A stretch of DNA of 64,000 bases, taken from assembly GCF_003044935.1 (NCBI RefSeq), contig NZ_POXP01000002.1, forward strand, positions 124,001-188,000, in the 5' to 3' direction. Every line of letters begins with the position of its first letter. Position 1 is the stretch's first letter. The notes beneath the pieces were generated by a model that did no database searches, was not told the origin of the DNA, and saw only the letters and a program-made list of their open reading frames with translations. Both the position numbers and the translations under genes were made by a program. Of the stretch, positions 38,435 through 48,061 are shown in pieces. This stretch comes from Neisseria subflava (GTDB lineage Bacteria > Pseudomonadota > Gammaproteobacteria > Burkholderiales > Neisseriaceae).

Positions 38435-39808
38435 ATGAATGCGGTTGTAATTGCGGTCATCATCATGCTTGTGCTGTCTTTATCGCGCGTGCATGTAGTG
38501 CTCAGCTTGGCTGTCGGCGCGTTTGTCGGCGGCTTGGTGGCCGGTATGCCTTTGGAGAATGTAACCAACGCGGCCGGCGATGTGGTGCAGCAAGGGATTA
38601 TTCCTGTTTTTAACGAAGGCCTGAAAGGCGGGGCGCAAATCGCGCTGTCTTATGCCATGCTCGGCGCGTTTGCCATGGCCATCACGCATTCCGGCCTGCC
38701 GCAACAGCTCGCCGGTGTGATTATCCGCAAACTCAACGGCGGCGAAGGCAATGCGAAAGGCGAAGGCGCGGTCAAATGGATGCTGCTGGCGATTATTTTG
38801 TGCATGGGCGTGATGAGCCAAAACGTTGTGCCGATTCATATCGCATTTATCCCGATGATTATTCCGCCGCTGCTGTTGGTGTTCAACCGCTTGAAGCTCG
38901 ACCGCCGCTTGGTGGCCTGCGTGATTACGTTTGGCTTGGTAACGACTTATATGTTCCTGCCTTACGGTTTTGGCGCCATCTTCTTGAACGACATCATGTT
39001 GGGCAATATCCGCTCGGCAGGCATGGATACCGGCGGCATCAATGTGATGCACGCGATGGCGATTCCGGCTTTGGGCATGGTGTCCGGTTTGCTGCTGGCC
39101 TTCTTGCACTACCGCAAGCCGCGCATTTATCAAAACAACGCCGCCGATACGGAAGACAACCGTGAAGCAGTGCAGCAGCAAGAGCCGTCAACCTATCGCA
39201 GCTTGGTGGCGGCCGTGGCGATTGCCGTGTGTTTTGCCATTCAGCTTTTGTATGAAAACTCGTTGGTATTGGGCGCGATGTTGGGCTTTGCCGTGTTTAT
39301 GATGCTGGGCGTGATGAACCGCTCCGCCGCCAGCGATGTGTTCGGCGAAGGCATCAAAATGATGGCGATGGTCGGCTTTATTATGATTGCGGCACAAGGT
39401 TTCGCCGCCGTCATGAACGCGACCGGCGACATCCAGCCTTTGGTCGAACGCAGCATGGCTTTGTTCGGAAGCAATAAAGGCATGGCCGCCTTTACCATGC
39501 TGTTTGTCGGCCTGCTGGTAACCATGGGCATCGGCTCGTCTTTCTCCACCTTGCCGATTATTACCGCGATTTATGTGCCTTTGTGCATCAGCTTGGGCTT
39601 CTCCCCAATGGCTACCGTGGCCATCGTCGGCACGGCAGGCGCACTGGGCGATGCCGGCTCCCCCGCTTCCGACTCAACGCTCGGCCCGACCATGGGTTTG
39701 AACGCCGACGGCCAACACGACCACATCCGCGATTCGGTTATCCCGACTTTTATCCACTACAATATCCCGCTGATGGCTGCCGGCTGGATTGCCGCGATGG
39801 TGCTGTAA
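38435..39808 (+). CDS. NhaC-family Na+/H+ antiporter-like transporter
   Basis: Inner membrane transporter of 457 residues with about eleven helices, member of the Na+/H+ antiporter superfamily (NhaC/YuiF type). Characteristic parts are GALGDAGSPASDSTLGPTMGLN near the C terminus, GIGSSFSTLPIITAIYVPL, and MGVMSQNVVPIHIAFIPMIIPPLL. The ion is inferred from the family; some relatives move amino acids. It is followed after one base by slyX, so the two are probably co-transcribed. Confidence 0.85.
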   Translation: MNAVVIAVIIMLVLSLSRVHVVLSLAVGAFVGGLVAGMPLENVTNAAGDVVQQGIIPVFNEGLKGGAQIALSYAMLGAFAMAITHSGLPQQLAGVIIRKLNGGEGNAKGEGAVKWMLLAIILCMGVMSQNVVPIHIAFIPMIIPPLLLVFNRLKLDRRLVACVITFGLVTTYMFLPYGFGAIFLNDIMLGNIRSAGMDTGGINVMHAMAIPALGMVSGLLLAFLHYRKPRIYQNNAADTEDNREAVQQQEPSTYRSLVAAVAIAVCFAIQLLYENSLVLGAMLGFAVFMMLGVMNRSAASDVFGEGIKMMAMVGFIMIAAQGFAAVMNATGDIQPLVERSMALFGSNKGMAAFTMLFVGLLVTMGIGSSFSTLPIITAIYVPLCISLGFSPMATVAIVGTAGALGDAGSPASDSTLGPTMGLNADGQHDHIRDSVIPTFIHYNIPLMAAGWIAAMVL

Positions 39809-39809
39809 T

Positions 39810-40037
39810 ATGAGCGATATTCAGGAATTGGAACACCGCGTCACAGAGCTGGAAATTCAGACTGCCTTGCAGGAGGATTTAATCGGCAGCCTGAACGACA
39901 CCATCGCCAAGATGCAACAGGCTTTGGATTTGCAGCAAGGCCAGTTGCGGCTGCTGTATCAACGGATGCAGGACAAAGGCGCAAACGGCGAACGCGAACC
40001 GTACAGCCTGCGCGACGAGATTCCGCCGCATTATTGA
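39810..40037 (+). CDS. slyX: SlyX family protein
   Basis: Small 75-residue protein that is almost entirely coiled coil with a conserved PPHY C terminus (YSLRDEIPPHY), the hallmark of SlyX. The role of the family is unknown; in E. coli it lies next to slyD. Start at 39810 (MSDIQELEHRV), one base beyond the stop of the transporter gene. Confidence 0.9.
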   Translation: MSDIQELEHRVTELEIQTALQEDLIGSLNDTIAKMQQALDLQQGQLRLLYQRMQDKGANGEREPYSLRDEIPPHY

Positions 40038-40083
40038 TAACCTAAAAAGGGCGTGTTGGATACATGCCCTTTTCTTTTATAAC

Positions 40084-40124
40084 AAAGGCCGTCTGAAAGT
40101 CAATCAAGCTTTCAGACGGCCTTT
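40084..40124. terminator. bidirectional inverted-DUS terminator
   Basis: AAAGGCCGTCTGAAAG/CTTTCAGACGGCCTTT between the convergent slyX and lysA genes. Confidence 0.88.
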
Positions 40125-40138
40125 TAAACAATCAAACC

Positions 40139-41359
40139 TTACAAACAAGCCAATTCGTTGGCCATTTGCTGCTCGACGGTTTCACGTTGGCGGATAAGTT
40201 TGTATCCGCTGCCGTCAACCAATACTTCCGCCGCACGATTGCGCGTGTTGTAGTTGCTCGCCATGCTTGAACCATACGCACCGGCGCTGCGGATAAGCAG
40301 CAAATCCCCTTCTTCGCAAGCGATGGTGCGGTCTTTGCCGAGGAAGTCGCCGGTTTCGCAAATCGGGCCGACGATATTGGCCGTCAGAGGCTCAATGTTT
40401 TTGGTTTCGACCGCTTCGATGTGATGATAGGCGTCATAAAGCGCCGGACGCATCAAATCGTTCATCGCCGCATCGACCATCACAAAGTTTTTCTCTTCGC
40501 CGTGTTTGACGAATTCGACGCGCGTCAACAACGAACCGGCATTGCCGACCAAACTACGGCCTGGCTCAAGAACCAGTTTCAGACGGCGTGTACCGATTAG
40601 TTTTTGAACGGCTTGGGCATACGCGCCCAAATCAGGCACATTTTCGTCTTGGTAAACAATGCCGACACCGCCGCCCAAGTCCAAGTGTTCCAACACAATG
40701 CCTTCTTCTGCCAGTTGGTCGACCAAGGCCAAAATACGTTCGCAGGCTTCGATGAGCGGGCTAAGGTCGGTCAATTGCGAGCCGATATGGCAGTCGATAC
40801 CGACGATTTTCAAATGGCTTTGTCGGGAAGCATGACGATAGGCCTCAAGCGCATCGGCATAGGCAATACCGAATTTGTTGGCTTTCAAACCGGTGGAGAT
40901 ATAAGGATGGGTTTTGGCATCGACATCAGGATTGACGCGCAGGGAAACCGGAGCGACTTTACCCAAACGCGCGGCAACTTTCTGAATGCGGTCGATTTCG
41001 GGAATGCTTTCCATATTGAAGCATTTCACGCCTGCATTCAGCGCAAATTCAATTTCTGCCTTACTCTTGCCTACACCAGAAAAAATCGTTTTCGCCGCAT
41101 CGCCGCCGGCCGCCAAAACGCGCGCCAACTCGCCGCCGGACACAATGTCAAAACCGCTCCCCAAAGAAGCAAAGTGTTTGATAATGCTCAGGTTGCCATT
41201 GGCTTTAACCGCGTAGCAGACAAGCGGGTTCAAAGCAGCAAACGCGGTTTGGTAGTTGTCAAACGCCTCGGTCAGCGCAGATTTGCTGTACACATAAAGC
41301 GGCGTGCCGAATTCCTCGGCAAGGTGGGAATAAGGGATTTGTTCGCAGGATAAGGTCAT
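40139..41359 (-). CDS. lysA: diaminopimelate decarboxylase
   Basis: PLP enzyme that makes L-lysine from meso-diaminopimelate, the last step of lysine synthesis. The fold-type III features are present: VCYAVKANGN with the PLP lysine near residue 50, GIDCHIGSQL, LDLGGGVGI, EPGRSLVGNAG, and the substrate-contacting CETGD. Start at 41359 (MTLSCEQIPY) fits the family; the upstream ATG overlaps lptM and adds eight residues. 406 residues. It is paired with lptM, an arrangement common in proteobacteria. Confidence 0.96.
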   Translation of the reverse strand: MTLSCEQIPYSHLAEEFGTPLYVYSKSALTEAFDNYQTAFAALNPLVCYAVKANGNLSIIKHFASLGSGFDIVSGGELARVLAAGGDAAKTIFSGVGKSKAEIEFALNAGVKCFNMESIPEIDRIQKVAARLGKVAPVSLRVNPDVDAKTHPYISTGLKANKFGIAYADALEAYRHASRQSHLKIVGIDCHIGSQLTDLSPLIEACERILALVDQLAEEGIVLEHLDLGGGVGIVYQDENVPDLGAYAQAVQKLIGTRRLKLVLEPGRSLVGNAGSLLTRVEFVKHGEEKNFVMVDAAMNDLMRPALYDAYHHIEAVETKNIEPLTANIVGPICETGDFLGKDRTIACEEGDLLLIRSAGAYGSSMASNYNTRNRAAEVLVDGSGYKLIRQRETVEQQMANELACL

Positions 41360-41375
41360 GTTTGTGAAGTCTTTT

Positions 41376-41567
41376 TTAATCATTGGTTTGAGTGGTCGGC
41401 TCTTTAGCCGTATCGAATTTCAAGCCGGTCTGAATCACGCCGAAGCGCGCCTTGTCGCCTTCTTTGGGCAGGTAGAGGTCGCCTTTGTAGCCGCAGGCAG
41501 AGAGCAGCAGAGCCGTTGCCGCTGCAAAAAATACGCCGTATTTCATCAGTAAAACTTTCTTCATCAT
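41376..41567 (-). CDS. lptM: LptM (YifL-like) lipoprotein
   Basis: Small outer membrane lipoprotein that in E. coli helps mature the LptD translocon. It has a signal peptide ending LLLSAC and the family motif CGYKGDLYLP directly at the mature N terminus. About 63 residues from the ATG at 41567; a start at 41546 (MKYGVFF) is equally plausible and would give a more typical signal length. It lies immediately upstream of lysA, the usual location of this family. Confidence 0.88.
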   Translation of the reverse strand: MMKKVLLMKYGVFFAAATALLLSACGYKGDLYLPKEGDKARFGVIQTGLKFDTAKEPTTQTND

Positions 41568-41617
41568 TACGAATGTGGCAAGATTCGGTATCTTAAACAA
41601 AAACCACACAAAAAGCC

Positions 41618-41941
41618 ATGATGACCGAAAGCGAATTCATCCGCATGAGCGAAGAATTATTCGAACACATCGAAGACCAAATCGACGAAAACGGCTGGGA
41701 TTTCGACTGCCAGTTTGCCGGAAACGTCCTGACCATCGAAGCCGGAAACGGCACGCAAATCATCGTCAACCGCCACACGCCCAACCAAGAATTGTGGATT
41801 GCCGCAAAAAGCGGTGGCTACCATTTCGCCGAGCAAAACGGCAAATGGCTGGCAACACGCGACAGCCGCGATTTCTACGACGTTTTGAACGAAGCACTAA
41901 GCGCGGCTTCGGGCGAAGCAGTTGAGATTGCGGAATTGTGA
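41618..41941 (+). CDS. cyaY: iron-sulfur cluster assembly protein CyaY (frataxin)
   Basis: Bacterial frataxin of 107 residues that binds iron and tunes IscS activity. The acidic N-terminal helix ([21 protein letters not shown] region, 4-24) and the beta sheet with [17 protein letters not shown] are typical. Two adjacent ATGs (41618, 41621) are possible. It is divergent from the lptM-lysA pair, an arrangement also seen in E. coli. Confidence 0.95.
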   Translation: MMTESEFIRMSEELFEHIEDQIDENGWDFDCQFAGNVLTIEAGNGTQIIVNRHTPNQELWIAAKSGGYHFAEQNGKWLATRDSRDFYDVLNEALSAASGEAVEIAEL

Positions 41942-41995
41942 TTCAGTCTCCAAATATCCCTAGCTAAAAATCTATTTACCTCAAAGGACACCCAA

Positions 41996-42502
41996 ATGCC
42001 CCTACTAGACAGTTTCAAAGTCGACCACACCCGTATGCACGCCCCTGCCGTACGCGTGGCAAAAACCATGACCACGCCCAAAGGCGACACTATTACCGTG
42101 TTTGACCTGCGTTTCTGCATTCCCAACAAAGAAATCCTGCCTGAAAAAGGCATTCACACGCTGGAGCACCTGTTCGCAGGCTTTATGCGCGACCACTTAA
42201 ACGGCAACGGCGTCGAAATCATCGACATTTCCCCGATGGGCTGCCGTACCGGTTTCTACATGAGCCTCATCGGTACGCCCGACGAGCAAAAAGTGGCCGA
42301 TGCATGGCTCGCTTCAATGCAGGATGTTTTGACCGTTCAAGACCAAAGCAAAATTCCCGAGCTGAACGAATACCAATGCGGTACTTATCTGATGCACTCG
42401 CTTGCCGAAGCGCACGAAATCGCCCAAAACGTTTTGGCACGCAAAGTAGCCGTCAATAAAAACGAAGAGCTGACATTGGACGAAAGCCTGTTAAACGCCT
42501 AA
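41996..42502 (+). CDS. luxS: S-ribosylhomocysteine lyase LuxS
   Basis: Cleaves S-ribosylhomocysteine to homocysteine and DPD, the autoinducer-2 precursor, in the activated methyl cycle. The metal site HTLEH lies at 54-58 and the third ligand Cys128 in [10 protein letters not shown]. 168 residues, full length. It is preceded by an AAAGGA site and followed by a DUS terminator, so it is probably monocistronic. Confidence 0.97.
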   Translation: MPLLDSFKVDHTRMHAPAVRVAKTMTTPKGDTITVFDLRFCIPNKEILPEKGIHTLEHLFAGFMRDHLNGNGVEIIDISPMGCRTGFYMSLIGTPDEQKVADAWLASMQDVLTVQDQSKIPELNEYQCGTYLMHSLAEAHEIAQNVLARKVAVNKNEELTLDESLLNA

Positions 42503-42517
42503 TACGCTATGACAGCA

Positions 42518-42560
42518 AAGGCCGTCTGAAACTTTATATGACAAGTTTCAGACGGCCTAA
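42518..42560. terminator. inverted-DUS terminator after luxS
   Basis: AAAGGCCGTCTGAAACTT paired with AAGTTTCAGACGGCCT, 15 bases beyond the stop. Confidence 0.8.
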
Positions 42561-42686
42561 GACCTTTTATTCCAATTTTCAACCTTTCAGCCACAGTTTT
42601 ACACCGCCTAAAAATAAGTTGGCGGATGCTGACAGTGTACATAGTATAATTACACTTTAAACAAACAACCTGATTCTATTGCTTTT

Positions 42687-44078
42687 ATGAAACCGTTTTT
42701 CTGCAAAACCGCCATTGCCCTCAGCCTGACCCTCCCCGCCGCCGCCAACGCTGCCGAGTATGTCTGCAATGTTGAAGGCATCTCTGTTTATGCTTCATAC
42801 CCACTCAACAATACCTGCCGCGTAGTTGACACAAACACCACCACAGAGAGCAGCATTGTTGCAGAACCTAACGTATTCACTGAATCTGAACCAACTAATA
42901 AATCCGTTACAAATGGTTCTGCTATCCTCAACGATATGTCCGCTTTAAAAACGGTACAAACAACAGAATTTAAAGCATCTGCCACTGACTACGTTCATGC
43001 TTCTCAAGCAATGCCTGCGGTACAAACCCCAGTCGTTGTTACTCGAAATGAAAACGGTATCCCTACACCTATTTCCATTCCGATGGCACAAGCACGTCTA
43101 ACTTCTCAAATTGATAAAAATGTTGCTGACGGCCTTGCCATTCTCGGTGATACAACCCCATCTACAATAAAACCTGAAATTGACACTACTGACGTTCTCA
43201 ACGTCATGCCTGATACCACACAACCTCAAACTGCGGCTGATCAAACTCCAAACAATATACCCGACTCCATTACCACTCCTATTACGCAAACCCGCCCGAA
43301 AGCATCTGCGATTCAAGCTCCCCAAACAATTATTCAGAATCCTGTTGTTTTACCGAAAACACCTGATCGCACTACGGCCAAACAAAATAACCAAACCGTA
43401 ACTGCCTCAGATGAAGCACTTGACAAAACACCTATCAAAGTTGAAACCAAGCGTAAAGGCAAAGCCCAAACTCCAACCCTACGTAATGCAAAAAACACCA
43501 AAACTGTAAAAATAGCCGTCACAAACACGGCTAACGAACAAACGATTAAAACCGTTGTTACACCAACAGCAGAATCAAATGTACCAAATAAACCTGCTGC
43601 AACGATTTCCCCGGTAGATCAAAGCAAAACATCCGTACAAACGCCTTTCCCTAATGCATATAAGCCGGCTGCCGATATTCCGTTCGATCCGAGCAATGTT
43701 TACAACGATATCAAAATTCTGCCCCATATTCCGATTACCAGCGTAACCAACACAGCCGAAGCCGCCAATCCGCGTCTGAATATTATCTTGCGCAACCGTC
43801 CGGGTAAATCACGCGCTTCTTCATACAGCAAATACAAAGCCCCTGTGATCCGTACTGCTCCTGTGGTTACGCCGGCTCCTAAGCCAAGTCCTAAGGAAAC
43901 CCGCAAACAAATATTGCAGACCGAAGTACGCAACGAACAGGCCGCTATTACCCGCCTTCAAACACAGCTGAATGCGGCCAAACAAAAAGGCGATCAGATT
44001 AAAATCCAACAACTGACCCGTACCATCAACGCCCGTAAAGCAAATATCCGCGCTATTCAAGGCGAGATGTCTCGTTGA
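42687..44078 (+). CDS. large secreted Thr/Pro-rich protein, unknown function
   Basis: A 463-residue protein with a signal peptide (MKPFFCKTAIALSLTLPAAANA), a small N-terminal part with two cysteines (YVCNVEGISVYASYPLNNTCR), then about 300 residues of low complexity rich in Thr, Pro, Gln and Asn. A C-terminal coiled coil (about 400-460, ending RAIQGEMSR) closes the protein. The middle looks disordered. No family is recognised; the N terminus loosely resembles DUF4124-type exported proteins. The gene has a TATAAT at 42645-42650 and its own DUS terminator. Confidence 0.7.
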   Translation: MKPFFCKTAIALSLTLPAAANAAEYVCNVEGISVYASYPLNNTCRVVDTNTTTESSIVAEPNVFTESEPTNKSVTNGSAILNDMSALKTVQTTEFKASATDYVHASQAMPAVQTPVVVTRNENGIPTPISIPMAQARLTSQIDKNVADGLAILGDTTPSTIKPEIDTTDVLNVMPDTTQPQTAADQTPNNIPDSITTPITQTRPKASAIQAPQTIIQNPVVLPKTPDRTTAKQNNQTVTASDEALDKTPIKVETKRKGKAQTPTLRNAKNTKTVKIAVTNTANEQTIKTVVTPTAESNVPNKPAATISPVDQSKTSVQTPFPNAYKPAADIPFDPSNVYNDIKILPHIPITSVTNTAEAANPRLNIILRNRPGKSRASSYSKYKAPVIRTAPVVTPAPKPSPKETRKQILQTEVRNEQAAITRLQTQLNAAKQKGDQIKIQQLTRTINARKANIRAIQGEMSR

Positions 44079-44092
44079 TTGGTTTTTTATAC

Positions 44093-44130
44093 AAAAAGGC
44101 CGTCTGAAAACATTTTCAGACGGCCTTTTT
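44093..44130. terminator. bidirectional inverted-DUS terminator
   Basis: AAAAAGGCCGTCTGAAAA and TTTTCAGACGGCCTTTTT, between the secreted protein gene and the convergent ketosynthase set. Confidence 0.9.
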
Positions 44131-44188
44131 AATGGTACAAACCTTATTTATTCAACAGACAAATACTTTCTCTAAAATCATTTGCTGA

Positions 44189-44878
44189 TCACGCCAAAGT
44201 ACATTTCTTCACATCCCTACCCTCGTGCGCCATTACTGCTTCTATCCAATCGGCGATATTTTGCCAATAATATTGCGGCTTTTCAGACGACCTATCAGTC
44301 TGCATCACTTCATCATTCAACACAACGGGAACACCCTGCTCTGCACCGGCTTCAAGCACAATCCAAATACTGCCTTCATGGGTATCGGCATGTGCTGCTT
44401 GATGTTCATATGCCCAGCCAACCGCAGCCTGTCCGCCATTTTGCACAGATTGCATCGCCAGCAACAATGGATGAAAGCAGGTATCCATATTGTTGTCGAC
44501 AGCTACGACCAAAGTTGCACCATGCGTTCCTAACGCTTGAGCAGCATGAAAAACGGGAGCGTTGTGCAGGTTGGCAATAAAGTCAAACGGCATCGCAGCG
44601 TGATGGTTCAGTACATTGTCTGCCATTTTTTCAAACACGGATGGCGAAGAAAACAGCGTACCGAGAAAAACGGTGCAATCAGGGCAAATTTTGCTTTGTT
44701 CCTTCAGTTGCCCTGCACCAAGCGCGGCAATCAAACTCAAGCGGCTGAGGCGGCGGGTATCTATACCGTTTTGCTGCTTTAAGGTTTGTTTGAGAATTTT
44801 ACCACCGGTGCCAGCGTCCGTATCAAAACGCACGGCGGCGGTAATGCGGATATTAGGATTTACGGTTGCCATTTCCAT
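44189..44878 (-). CDS. ketosynthase-like (chain-length-factor type) protein
   Basis: About 229 residues resembling the N-terminal half of a thiolase-fold ketosynthase (beta-ketoacyl synthase-like, Ketoacyl-synt_2 type). FLGTLFSSPSVFEKMADN and PFDFIANLHNAPVFHAAQALGTHGATLVVAVDN match the family region that normally holds the nucleophile. Here no Cys is found there, so it is probably a non-catalytic partner. The start is uncertain (44878 or 44872), since it overlaps the ketosynthase gene end. An AGGTCG uptake word lies at 44282-44293. Third gene after ACP and ketosynthase. Confidence 0.7.
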   Translation of the reverse strand: MEMATVNPNIRITAAVRFDTDAGTGGKILKQTLKQQNGIDTRRLSRLSLIAALGAGQLKEQSKICPDCTVFLGTLFSSPSVFEKMADNVLNHHAAMPFDFIANLHNAPVFHAAQALGTHGATLVVAVDNNMDTCFHPLLLAMQSVQNGGQAAVGWAYEHQAAHADTHEGSIWIVLEAGAEQGVPVVLNDEVMQTDRSSEKPQYYWQNIADWIEAVMAHEGRDVKKCTLA

Positions 44879-45918
44879 ACCAAAGATGTGTTGCTGCCGC
44901 CAAAACCAAACTGATTGGCCAAACAGAAAAAACCGCCTTTTTGTGAAGCTGCGCACTCGGAAAAACGAATTTCCCGCCCCTGATAATCGCTGTTTCCACC
45001 TTGTTTTAAAGCGGATAAAAGCAGGGCTGTTTCAAGGGCTGCCGTTGCGCCAAGCGTGTGTCCGATTTGCGGCTTAAACGCCATCAGAGGCGGCAGTGCA
45101 CCGAATATATTTTCCAGTGCGGCCAATTCAGCGGCATCGCTGTCAGCCGTGCCGATGCCGTGTGTTTTAACGGCTGCAATGCTTTCAGGAGCGATGCCTG
45201 CAATATCTAACGCACGGCGCATCACCTGCTCTTGCGCTTGGCCATCGCTTTGAATCAGGTCATTGCCTGTATTGGCAGCGTGTCCGATAAGTTTCAGACG
45301 GCCTGAAGAAGATTCGGGAGCAACGGAAGATAAGGCAAGTGCGGCAACACCTTCGCCTAAAATCAAACCGTTTCCGCCAAAAGGCTGATAGTGTTCTGCC
45401 AGCAAACCCAAACTGTGAAAATGCAGCAAAGTCAGTCGGTTGAGGTTTTCAATCCCAAGCACAAAGGCACGCTCCGCCTCGCCGCGCAAGCAGTTATCCG
45501 CCTGAATGAGCGCATGGGCGGATGAAGTGCAGGCAGTAGCGAAACTGAAAATCTGCCGATTGCCGCTGCGCCGGCGCAAATCTTCGGCGAGATAAAGCAG
45601 ATTGTGTTCTTCTTCCGCCCTATTGCCCACAAAATGGCAGTTTTCATATTCGGAGATGGAATAGGAACTAGACCCGATAAACACCGGCGCATCATGCCAA
45701 CTTTCAGATGGCCAGCCTGCATTTTCGGCAGCTAGGCGCAAATGTTGTTCGGCGATATCCGCCAATTCCTTCCGCCCCAAACTGTCGCTAGCAAATGCAC
45801 GAAAATAAGCAGCCTGCTGCGGTTGGTTTAAAAACGTATAAGACACCGCATCAGGCCGTCTGAAATCCGTTTGCGGATTCAAGGCAGAAGTGGCCGCCGT
45901 ACCGCAAACCCAACTCAC
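44860..45918 (-). CDS. beta-ketoacyl-ACP synthase (FabF-like)
   Basis: Condensing enzyme of about 352 residues. The catalytic triad is present: Cys in FATACTSSAHAL (about residue 130), His in KTHGIGTADSD and His in KPQIGHTLGATAALETA. FGFGGSN lies near the C terminus. I prefer a GTG start at 45918, whose GTGA overlaps the ACP stop, because VSWVCGTAATSAL aligns with the usual KS start; an ATG at 45963 would overlap the ACP gene by 49 bases. It is accompanied by its own ACP, so it probably serves a dedicated pathway and not bulk fatty acid synthesis. Confidence 0.85.
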   Translation of the reverse strand: MSWVCGTAATSALNPQTDFRRPDAVSYTFLNQPQQAAYFRAFASDSLGRKELADIAEQHLRLAAENAGWPSESWHDAPVFIGSSSYSISEYENCHFVGNRAEEEHNLLYLAEDLRRRSGNRQIFSFATACTSSAHALIQADNCLRGEAERAFVLGIENLNRLTLLHFHSLGLLAEHYQPFGGNGLILGEGVAALALSSVAPESSSGRLKLIGHAANTGNDLIQSDGQAQEQVMRRALDIAGIAPESIAAVKTHGIGTADSDAAELAALENIFGALPPLMAFKPQIGHTLGATAALETALLLSALKQGGNSDYQGREIRFSECAASQKGGFFCLANQFGFGGSNTSLVWKWQP

Positions 45919-46205
45919 GCGCCATGCTCCGCACGGATAAACGCCGCCAAATCGCGTACGCACATCATATGTTTGCGCACCATCCGGTCGCCCTGCAGGC
46001 GCACTTGGAAATACTGTTGCAAGGCAACGCTGATTTGCAGCGCATCAAGCGAATCCAAACCGACCGGACTGCCATCGCCAAACAAAAGTGCATCGTCGGT
46101 GAAATCATCCATATCCACATCGTCGGCCTTATCGGCCTCTTGCACGATTAGCTTTTTCAATTCCGCTTCCAGCTCGTGCTCGGCCAGTGTAAAGGTGTAA
46201 GACAT
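45915..46205 (-). CDS. dedicated acyl carrier protein
   Basis: A 96-residue acidic carrier protein with the phosphopantetheine attachment site at Ser52 in GLDSLDALQI. It is longer and less acidic at the C terminus (RMVRKHMMCVRDLAAFIRAEHGA) than the housekeeping AcpP. It is the first gene of a three-gene set with a FabF-like ketosynthase and a ketosynthase-like partner, coupled by short overlaps. Such sets occur in aryl-polyene-type and other specialised fatty acyl clusters, but the further genes expected there (dehydratase, ketoreductase, glycosyl- or acyltransferase) are absent nearby. Confidence 0.85.
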   Translation of the reverse strand: MSYTFTLAEHELEAELKKLIVQEADKADDVDMDDFTDDALLFGDGSPVGLDSLDALQISVALQQYFQVRLQGDRMVRKHMMCVRDLAAFIRAEHGA

Positions 46206-46287
46206 TTTTAAACTCCCATTTTTATCTCATGAAGCAACAGCTTGTTTGAGCGAAACTCGCTACGCTCGTTTTCAGACGGCCTGAACT

Positions 46288-47013
46288 TTATGCAAAATCA
46301 CCCCAAAGCGTCTGCATGGCGGCAATGGCCGCAAGTGAAGCGGTTTCGGTACGCAACACCCGTTTGCCAAGCGTAACGGATTGAAAACCGGCATCAAATG
46401 CCTGTTGCTCTTCCTTCTCCGTCCAGCCGCCTTCCGGGCCGACCATAAACACGACCTTACCGGACTGCGGCTGAACATCGCTCAGTTTTTGTGCGCGGTT
46501 CAAGCTCATTAACAGTTTGCTCGTTTCCTGCGGCAACTGCTGCAGAGCCTGTGCATAAGTCGTCAGTGGCAAAACCTTCGGCACAATATTGCGGCCGCTT
46601 TGTTCACACGCCGAAACAACGATTTCCTGCCAACGCGCTACCCGCTTTTCAGCGCGTTCGCCGCTCAAGCGGACGACACAGCGTTCGCTGATGACCGGGC
46701 GAATTTCTGCCACGCCCAATTCCACGCTTTTCTGCAAAGTGAAATCCATGCGCTCTGCGGCGGATACCGCCTGTACCAACGTAATGTTCAGCGGCGATTC
46801 GTTGTCCGTTGCCTCTTCACGCAGAATCCGCACGCTGGCGCGGCGTTTTTCCAAAACTTCAGGCAAAGCCGGATATGACTTGCCATTGCCGTTGAACAAC
46901 ACGATTTCTTCCGTATTTTTCACGCGCAATACATTCAGATGGCGCACCACATTATCGGGCAATTCGACCACGCTGTCGGGGCTTAAGGCAAAATCAACGT
47001 AAAATCGGGGCAT
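46288..47013 (-). CDS. rsmE: 16S rRNA (uracil1498-N3)-methyltransferase
   Basis: SPOUT-class methyltransferase acting on U1498 of 16S rRNA. The N-terminal PUA-like domain begins MPRFYVDFAL with HLNVLRVK. The C-terminal knot has VQAVSAAERMDFTLQKSVELGV, RWQEIVVSACEQSGRN, VFMVGPEGGWTEKEEQ and the end LGKRVLRTETASLAAIAAMQTLWG, all typical of RsmE. 241 residues. Stands alone, about 80 bases upstream of the ACP gene. Confidence 0.96.
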   Translation of the reverse strand: MPRFYVDFALSPDSVVELPDNVVRHLNVLRVKNTEEIVLFNGNGKSYPALPEVLEKRRASVRILREEATDNESPLNITLVQAVSAAERMDFTLQKSVELGVAEIRPVISERCVVRLSGERAEKRVARWQEIVVSACEQSGRNIVPKVLPLTTYAQALQQLPQETSKLLMSLNRAQKLSDVQPQSGKVVFMVGPEGGWTEKEEQQAFDAGFQSVTLGKRVLRTETASLAAIAAMQTLWGDFA

Positions 47014-47176
47014 GGTTTCCTGCTTTATTCATGTATATAATTTGAACTTTCGTGAACGAAGTTGAAACACGGCGACATCCTCTTGCCTGCCTGATTTCGA
47101 TTTCATCCACTATAATTTAAAACTTCCTGAATTTTAATCCACTGTCACGCAAAACTGCAAAAAACAAGGATACGCC

Positions 47177-47965
47177 GTGCTATACCGTTTACAGAAAGTC
47201 GTCCGCCACATCGCCCAAACCGAAGTCATGCCGCGTTTTCTGAACACGCCGTCACGACGCAAGGAAGACGGTTCGGTTTTGAGTGAAGCAGATTTGGCCG
47301 CACAAACCGCTTTTGCCGCCGCCCTGCCCTTATTGGAGGATTGTCCGATGTTGGGCGAGGAGATGAGCGTTCAGGAGCAAACCCGTTTGTGGAACGAACA
47401 TTCAGACGGCCTGTGGATTGTCGACCCTATCGATGGCACAAACAACTTCGTCAACGGTTTGCCGCATTTTGCCGTATCCGTCGCGCTGGTTAAAAACGGC
47501 CACGCCGAATTGGGCGTGATTTACAATCCGGTCAGCGGCGAATGTTTCTATGCCGAACGCGGCAAAGGCGCATTCCTCAACGGCACGCCGCTGCCGCTGC
47601 GTTCGGAAAACAAAAAACTCAACGAATCCATTGCCGGCGTGGAAATCAAATACCTGCGTTCGGGCAAACTCGCCAGCCGCATGAATACCCTTGCCCCATT
47701 CGGCACAATCCGCAGCATGGGCAGCAGCACGCTCGATTGGTGCTACCTTGCCAGCGGCCGCTACGATATTTACATCCACGGCGGACAAAAGCTGTGGGAC
47801 TACGCTGCCGGCGCATTGATTTTTGAAGAAGCCGGCGGCTGTCTGACCACTTTGGAGGGCGACGATTTTTGGAGCGGCGAACATGTATTCAAGCGTTCCG
47901 TCATAGCCGCATTGCAACCCGAGCTGTTTCAACAATGGGTGAAATGGATTCGCGAAAATCAGTAA
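47177..47965 (+). CDS. suhB: inositol monophosphatase family protein SuhB
   Basis: Metal-dependent phosphatase of 262 residues. Metal-binding motifs are GEEM (60-63), DPIDGTNNF (83-91) and the C-terminal LWDYAAGALIFEEAGG. In E. coli SuhB also acts in rRNA transcription antitermination. Substrate preference cannot be read here. A TATAAT lies at 47111-47116. The gene is followed by a candidate small RNA on the same strand. Confidence 0.92.
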   Translation: MLYRLQKVVRHIAQTEVMPRFLNTPSRRKEDGSVLSEADLAAQTAFAAALPLLEDCPMLGEEMSVQEQTRLWNEHSDGLWIVDPIDGTNNFVNGLPHFAVSVALVKNGHAELGVIYNPVSGECFYAERGKGAFLNGTPLPLRSENKKLNESIAGVEIKYLRSGKLASRMNTLAPFGTIRSMGSSTLDWCYLASGRYDIYIHGGQKLWDYAAGALIFEEAGGCLTTLEGDDFWSGEHVFKRSVIAALQPELFQQWVKWIRENQ

Positions 47966-48061
47966 AAATACCGTTTATCTTCAAAAAATCACGATTATCT
48001 TGCAACTTATTGAAATTATTTCACTTCTTAACAGCATTTAATACTAAAAACGGTAGAATAT